A stretch of DNA of 64,000 nt from assembly GCF_018991925.1 (NCBI RefSeq), contig NW_024736071.1, forward strand, positions 15,089,420-15,153,419. Reading direction: 5' to 3'. This document shows, piece by piece, positions 59,901 to 64,000 of this stretch. Both the position numbers and the translations under genes were made by a program. The number at the start of each line of letters is the position of its first letter. Position 1 is the stretch's first letter. The DNA is from Homarus americanus. Its lineage: Eukaryota > Arthropoda > Malacostraca > Decapoda > Nephropidae. The notes beneath the pieces were generated by a model. The model was not told the origin of the DNA, did not search any database, and saw only the letters and a program-made list of their open reading frames with translations.

Positions 59901-61631
59901 TGTGGCAAGGCAAGACTTGGGACCGAGCTGTAGTGTTGCCTTGAAGCAACCCAAAGGTGGAGACATCGGGGACCCGTCCGCTGTGAGCACGTCGTTCATG
60001 GCTGTGGGTGACAGGCTACTCCTGGGGATGTTGAGGGCGTCCAGGTGTGTTGGTCCAATCACCGTGATGTCCGCGCCCGTGTCAGGTATCATCAGGAGGT
60101 TGGAAGAGTTGGTACCGTAGGACAGACGAACATTGACGGGCTTGGGGGACCTGTCACTCGAGGTATCATCCACGCGTCGGCATCCTTTGTTATTCTTGGG
60201 AGACGGTGGTGTGGACGTTCTGTCGGGCTGTGAAGAGACGTTTTGACCTGGAGATGGAGGCTTCTTGGTGGACCTGCAACACTTGGCGAAGTGTCCTTGC
60301 TTGTTGCAAGCGTTGCATGAGGCCTTGTTGGCAGGACATCGAGGTGTGCGGGGCCAATGGCCTTGAAACCCACAGTTTCGACATGTACTATCAGCCGCAG
60401 GGCACTTTCCTGGACCATGCTGGTGCTGACAGTTTCTGCAGGATTCGGGAGAAGAAACTGGTGACTGTGACGGGGGCTGTGGAGAGGACGTCGTCTGCAT
60501 CTGGCGTTGATTCCTCTTGTAGGTGGAGACGGCGTGGACTTGAGATGGCGATGAGTGTATAGCTGAGGCAGCCTCTCTTGTGGCCTCATACGACCTGCAA
60601 CAGGTGACGAAGTCGGTGAGGGAAGAGGCGGCGTCGAGGGTGAGGAGTTTCTGAAGCAGGTCCTCGTCACGTACACCCATCAGCAAGATCATCTTGAGCT
60701 GGATCTCAGCACAGGTTACAGGATCGCCTGTACATAGGTCCACCTCGGTTGCTAGGTCCTTAAGTCGTGCATAGAAGTCTGAGAATGATTCCCCAGAAGC
60801 TTGTTTGCAGGATAGCAGTTCCCTACGACGCAAAGCTTCATTGCGGAGGCCACGGAAATGACTCTGCAAGGCGTTTAAAACCTCTGTCACTGACCTGGGG
60901 GAGTCAGGGGGGATGGCTAGCGTGTGCTCTAGGAGGCGTTGAACATCGAGGGAAATGCACGATCTTAATTGGATGAGTTGTTTATGAGGGGGCATTCGGT
61001 AGAGGTCAGACATAACAGCAAAGTCTTCGAAACGACGTCGCCATTGACGGTATACTTGATATGTTGCATCAGATTGAAGAGGTGGGGGACTGGGAACTGA
61101 AGACTTGCTGTGCAGGGGTGTACTCGAGACGGCAGGCGGTGGAGGAGGCACGGAGAGGTCGACGAGAGTTGAGACTGGAACGGGTGGTTGAGAAGACACT
61201 GAGGCATACCTAGGGGAGATAGGTGACGTGTGAGGAGGCGTTGTCTGAAGGATAGATGAAGAGGCTGAAGCTGGCGAATTGGTTGTGGCAGCTGGTGAAG
61301 TCGTCCTCGTTGCCAGCAATTCCAATAGGTCCAGGAATTTGCGGTTATCAGCTTGGTGTTGTTGTTGAAGTTGAAGGCGGTAAGCTGATTCCTCTGACTG
61401 TCTTGACAATTCCTCTTGACGTCGTTTTTCCTCCTCTAATTGACGTCTTTGGGCTTCCTTCTCTTGAGAAACTTGTAGGAAGTGGATTAACTGACGTATA
61501 TCCTGGCTCCCATCCTTTGAATTTGGCGCGCCCGGCGTGTGAGGCGTGAGGGGGGGTGGGAGGGTCTGTGAGGCGTCGTCTTCCTCATAATCCTCATATA
61601 AATTTCCCAGCAAATCGTCGTGGTCAGACAT
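56898..61631 (-). CDS. Ty3/gypsy Gag-Pol polyprotein (1577 residues from the preferred start)
   Basis: One uninterrupted frame. The frame is open back to 61967 (first ATG at 61958). I prefer the ATG at 61631 because it has G at -3 and starts an acidic, gag-like sequence, whereas the upstream part looks like leader. In order from that start: coiled coil rich in Q/E/R (about 45-95); gag core (about 190-345); three CCHC-like zinc knuckles (about 397-445, for example CNACNKQGHFAKCC); aspartic protease with DTGA at 517; reverse transcriptase with VVDD at 827-830; RNase H with TDAS near 975; integrase with an HHCC zinc region (ends CEPC near 1250) and a D,D-35-E core at 1280, 1334 and 1370. The stop lies in the 3' LTR. 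No frameshift separates gag from pol. No disabling mutation is visible, so this copy may encode active protein. Confidence 0.95.
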   Translation of the reverse strand: MSDHDDLLGNLYEDYEEDDASQTLPPPLTPHTPGAPNSKDGSQDIRQLIHFLQVSQEKEAQRRQLEEEKRRQEELSRQSEESAYRLQLQQQHQADNRKFLDLLELLATRTTSPAATTNSPASASSSILQTTPPHTSPISPRYASVSSQPPVPVSTLVDLSVPPPPPAVSSTPLHSKSSVPSPPPLQSDATYQVYRQWRRRFEDFAVMSDLYRMPPHKQLIQLRSCISLDVQRLLEHTLAIPPDSPRSVTEVLNALQSHFRGLRNEALRRRELLSCKQASGESFSDFYARLKDLATEVDLCTGDPVTCAEIQLKMILLMGVRDEDLLQKLLTLDAASSLTDFVTCCRSYEATREAASAIHSSPSQVHAVSTYKRNQRQMQTTSSPQPPSQSPVSSPESCRNCQHQHGPGKCPAADSTCRNCGFQGHWPRTPRCPANKASCNACNKQGHFAKCCRSTKKPPSPGQNVSSQPDRTSTPPSPKNNKGCRRVDDTSSDRSPKPVNVRLSYGTNSSNLLMIPDTGADITVIGPTHLDALNIPRSSLSPTAMNDVLTADGSPMSPPLGCFKATLQLGPKSCLATVHVHEGIQTPLLSCGHCQDLAIVSSEFPKPILAVTHLNRCAEIPVSAMTTPAAAREFFFRQFSDVLVSKPDLQKTPLKKMTGPPMRIHLKPGATPFAIHTPRPIPFAIRDKVKAELDSLVQQGIIRHAGEEPSEWCHPMVLAPKPVGVRITVDLTHLNSQVSRPAHPSPTPIQAVRSVTPSAKFFTTADALHGYWQVDLAEEDRHLTTFITPYGRFQHCRGPMGFAATGDAYCLRGDMALQGVTNCVKVVDDILLFDDDLPAHLNRVHLMLTRCRAHGITLNKDKFVVAAPQVNYCGYNISPEGISADEEKVKAIRDFPTPANLTDLRSFMGLVNQLADFSPKIATSAQPLRPLMSPKRSFLWTPDHDLAFRNVKKALLSPPVLAPFDPSLPVVLQTDASRLYGLGYALLQDHGQGRLCLVQCGSRFLTDTETRYATIELEMLAVAWAMAKCRLYLFGLGHFTLMTDHRPLIPILNHYTLDAIENPRLQRLKEKTAPYVFTAVWRAGKLLCIPDALSRAPVSRPTPEDEVDCTTAAAHVRSLVTHTATSLADKTTTTPSIEDDRTLQELRIAAAQDPAYVQLLDYVSAGFPTNRYDIHASALPFWKLRDSLYADGELVLYGPRIVVPAALRRRTLSRLHDSHRGVEATRRRARQTVFWPGIDADIKSTVEACEPCQQLQPSQQQEPYLCNDLPKRPFESVSADFFNVAGKSFLVVADRLSGWPVVVPCGRDTTSSRVIRMFCCFFREVGVPLRLRTDGGPPFNSHEFKSFAERWGVHHIVTSPHYPQANGHAEAAVKSVKYLILKTAPTGNLDCEEFDRGLLELRNTPTPAGRSPAQVLYGRPLRTCVPAHPQSFLDEWQIKADECDRREAARMAQVTSHYDAQARPLPRLAVGQQVRIQDPTSHRWDKVGVVMGRGEPRSYQVRLPSGRVWWRNRRHLRPVPSSSDEPSSPSPVSPCPDQERRSSVDPPIVPRRSPRLMEKESVAARDCTTSVKGEGGV
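56905..56920 (-). other. polypurine tract
   Basis: On the minus strand TAAAGGGGGAGGGAGG lies directly before the 3' LTR and would prime plus-strand DNA synthesis. It also encodes the last residues of the polyprotein (KGEGG). Confidence 0.9.
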
Positions 61632-62110
61632 CTCGTGCTTGGTATTGTTGCGATGGGAAAGACAAGGAGAATAAGGTGAAGTGCTATATTTTCGCCAATG
61701 GATTTGCTTAAGTGCAGGAACTGGCTGGCAAGTAAAAGAGTACTGACTGTAATATTTGTGAAGTGAGAGGAGGCGGCTAGCGGCGGTGTATTCCTCCGCG
61801 CGCCCGGGCGAGATGCTGGTGATGTCAGTGGAGGGGACGCGGGCAGTGGCTTGCGAGCCTCCGTGGATGGGGGGTGTATGCCGGAAGTGCTGTCTTGGAA
61901 ACTGGGCTGAAGGCGTGTCTGCTACCTGTAGGGCCGCAGAAACATAGCAAAGAGACATGAAAGGCACTGCACTTCACTTAGGGCACTTCACAAGGTCACA
62001 AAGCACTTTAAATCCAGGGGCACTGTGGAGTATATCTTCTGGGCGGGAAACAGACGAGGCCGGAAACAGACGGGGCCGGCTCTTGAGGCTTGTAAACTGT
62101 CGTGTTGGAG

Positions 62111-62127
62111 CTACTCAAACTGCGCCA
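62111..62127 (-). other. primer binding site
   Basis: On the minus strand TGGCGCAGTTTGAGTAG follows the 5' LTR without a gap. TGGCGCAGT is complementary to a tRNA 3' end ACTGCGCCA, which matches the acceptor end of insect serine tRNA as I know it. Only about 9 bases fit, so the tRNA identity is tentative. Confidence 0.75.
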
Positions 62128-62549
62128 TGTGGTGTGGTGGATGTAATCCTAGACAAGGTTCTTGAAACTCCAGGGCACGAGCAGTAGGTATATTCAATAA
62201 GTGTACAAGGCTGGGCGTGATAGCCAACCGATACAGGAGCGATTACTAGGGACCCCGGACCGTAGGTAGGCCGAGGCCGATCTGAGGGAAATTAGCTAGC
62301 CAGGCAAGGGGAGTTGCTAGACATTCCTAGGACAATAAATGAGGTCTTCTAATTACTCGACTAGCGCGGTACAGACATAGTACATCGGGACATAGTAAAT
62401 GAACATAGGCATTAGACATAAGCATGGACATCAGACATGCTATAATAATATGTAGTAATACAGACATGTGAATAAATGGTACAATGAATGGTAACAAGAG
62501 TCCTGGTGTCAGGCGTGTTCACATATCTTGGTATGTACATATCTATACA
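62128..62549 (-). repeat. 5' LTR of the Ty3/gypsy element
   Basis: Near-identical partner of 56482-56904. It should hold the promoter for the element; no single obvious TATA box stands out among several TA-rich words. Confidence 0.96.
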
Positions 62550-62554
62550 CTCAG
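62550..62554. repeat. target site duplication, right
   Basis: CTCAG, identical to 56477-56481. Confidence 0.92.
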
Positions 62555-63265
62555 TATAGGAGATGTAAACAGGGAAACCAGATACCTGATGAACAACAAT
62601 GTTATTGAGAAATCCGACTGCGAAAAAGATTTAAGAGTAATGATAAGTAGGAATCTTAAGCCAAGTAAACAATGTGTTTTTGCTCGAAACAAGGCTAATA
62701 AAATACTTGGGTTATAAAAGAGTGTTAGTTACAATACTAACAAGGTCACCCTAAGACTATATCTTGTGCTTGTGAGACCTCACTTCGATTACGTAGTTCA
62801 ATTCTGGTCGCCGTATTACAGAGTGGATATAGAATCCTTGGAAAGAATTCAGAGGAGAATGACAAGACCAATCCCGGGCATTAGGAACCTTGAGTACAGA
62901 GACAGGTTAAAGCATCTTAATTTGCACTCCCTCGAGAGACGTAGAGTGAAGTGTATAAATGGAAGTCAGGGCTGAACAAAAGGGCCATTACAAAGGTATT
63001 CAAACTATCCAAACAGGAGCGAACTCGTAACAATAGTTATAAAATAGACAAATTTATATTTAGGCGCGAAATAGGTAAACATTGGTTTGGAAATAGAGTT
63101 GTGGACGAGTGGAACAAGTTACCAAATATCATCATTAACTCGAACACCCTCTGGATAGCTTCAAACGTAGGTTGAATGGATATGTGAGCAATAGGGGTTG
63201 GGTGTGAAAGGGACTGCCAATAGGCCCGCTGCAGTTTCCTCCATTCTTATGTTCTTATGTTTACG
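62555..63265 (+). pseudogene. LINE family A ORF2 C-terminal piece and 3' UTR
   Basis: Continues the RT-bearing frame of 56207-56481: SIGDVNRETRYLMNN, CEKDLRVMISRNLKPSK, a stop at about 62715, then LVLVRPHFDYVVQFWSPYYR, ERIQRRMTRPIPGIRNLEYR, LNLHSLERRRVKCIN. After a frameshift near 62960 come FIFRREIGKHWFGNRVVDEW and NKLPNIIINSNTL. It ends in repeated TTCTTATG at 63243-63262. Stops and frameshifts show it is inactive. The minus-strand fragment at 10105-10610 is the same family. Confidence 0.88.
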
Positions 63266-64000
63266 TGAAGGTAAAACGTTTTCTTATGCCTTTGTGCGGT
63301 TTTAGTGACACAATTAACATTCCCAACACTCTGTACTACACAATGAGGACCAGAGTACTTAGACTCTCCAACATCTCAGTATTAATTTCCTTCACATTCT
63401 CGAGCAACAAGACCACATAAGAAATACTTAAGAAATACTGCATATTACAACAGGCCGAAAGAAAAAGAAGAAGAGGCAAATATTAACTCAAATAAAATAC
63501 ACTTAAAAAAGTATTTCGACGTTAAGACAAAGAATGAAGGAACAGTATACAAAAATAGGGAATAACACCAATTTTGTCTCCAGGAGAACTTAGAGGATGT
63601 CCATCGTCAAATATGTGTAGGAGTCATGGTGAGAAGAAACATAACACACTGCATACACTGATTATATGTAAATCTAAGTGGAGCATGTCGGGGGAATGAC
63701 TCCACCCTTTCGCCGAGAATGATTCTATCCTGCCGTTTGAAAAGATTTTACTCGACCGCCGGCTCTGCATATCTGGAATATTTAATAATTTCATGTCTTT
63801 CTTTATCCTAATGCGTTGTGGATAGTGAAATCCTCTAGTCTTTTTTGTTTACATATATTTCATTATACTGTATTCAGATATAACATCCATGGGAATATCA
63901 CTTGGTTATTTTGGGTTATTATTTAAAGTTAATTACAAATGTGTTGTAATAATGCCTGATTAAAAAGTATGTAAAACAATTGTATTGGAATGTAGTCTAA
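63266..64000. other. AT-rich spacer to window end
   Basis: No gene, repeat array or element end was recognised. Confidence 0.45.

Larger units (their letters stand above)
56482..62549 (-). mobile_element. complete Ty3/gypsy LTR retrotransposon
   Basis: A 6.07-kb element on the minus strand. It has two LTRs of 423 and 422 bp that differ at three sites, 5-bp target duplications (CTCAG), a primer binding site next to the 5' LTR, a single long gag-pol frame, and a polypurine tract next to the 3' LTR. Order of domains is gag, protease, reverse transcriptase, RNase H, integrase, which defines Ty3/gypsy (Metaviridae). No env-like frame. It is nested in LINE family A. Confidence 0.97.

Noticed and set aside
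56839..61549. Many plus-strand and shifted frames of 60-240 codons inside the LTR element
   Set aside because: Shadows of the single gag-pol frame, which alone shows domain order and catalytic residues.

Overview
This is eukaryotic nuclear DNA from an arthropod, most likely a decapod crustacean. The only host genes I can support encode secreted structural proteins built from the short GPSGxV...DGxNxQF repeat. This is the Cuticle_1 (crustacean cuticle protein) motif known from calcified decapod exoskeleton. The other decapod-like traits are AT-rich spacer DNA, very dense dinucleotide and tetranucleotide microsatellites, and several kinds of retroelement. I see no bacterial genes, rRNA or CRISPR array. 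Species cannot be decided from the sequence alone.

Layout. 1-31 kb is gene-poor: AT-rich spacer, long (TA)n, (TG)n and (CATA)n arrays, a 1.4-kb pyrimidine tract followed by a purine tract, three minisatellites (16.1, 19.2 and 30 kb), SINE-like copies, and retroelement fragments, including a 3.2-kb RTE-like copy at 20.1-23.3 kb. 31.1-39.7 kb is a direct tandem duplication of about 4.2 kb. Each unit carries one plus-strand cuticle gene (A, B), and both genes share an in-frame TAG. 40-45 kb holds Penelope termini in inverted orientation and further RTE-like and LINE copies. 45.6-51.6 kb holds two minus-strand cuticle genes (C, D) with intact frames, separated by a Penelope-like fragment and an inverted pair of tRNA-like SINEs. 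52-56 kb is spacer with repeats. 56.2-63.3 kb is a LINE copy split by a young Ty3/gypsy LTR retrotransposon on the minus strand, which has a complete gag-pol frame, near-identical LTRs, a PBS, a PPT and a 5-bp target site duplication. The last 0.7 kb is spacer.

How the genes fit together. The four cuticle genes have the same design: a four-codon first exon, a phase-0 intron of 105-137 bp, and one repeat-bearing second exon. They also share a core promoter in which an ACGTG element lies exactly 18 bp from a TATATATA box. They are arranged as two convergent pairs (A>, B> ... <C, <D). The simplest reading is a co-expressed exoskeleton gene cluster that grew by tandem duplication and was later invaded by retroelements.
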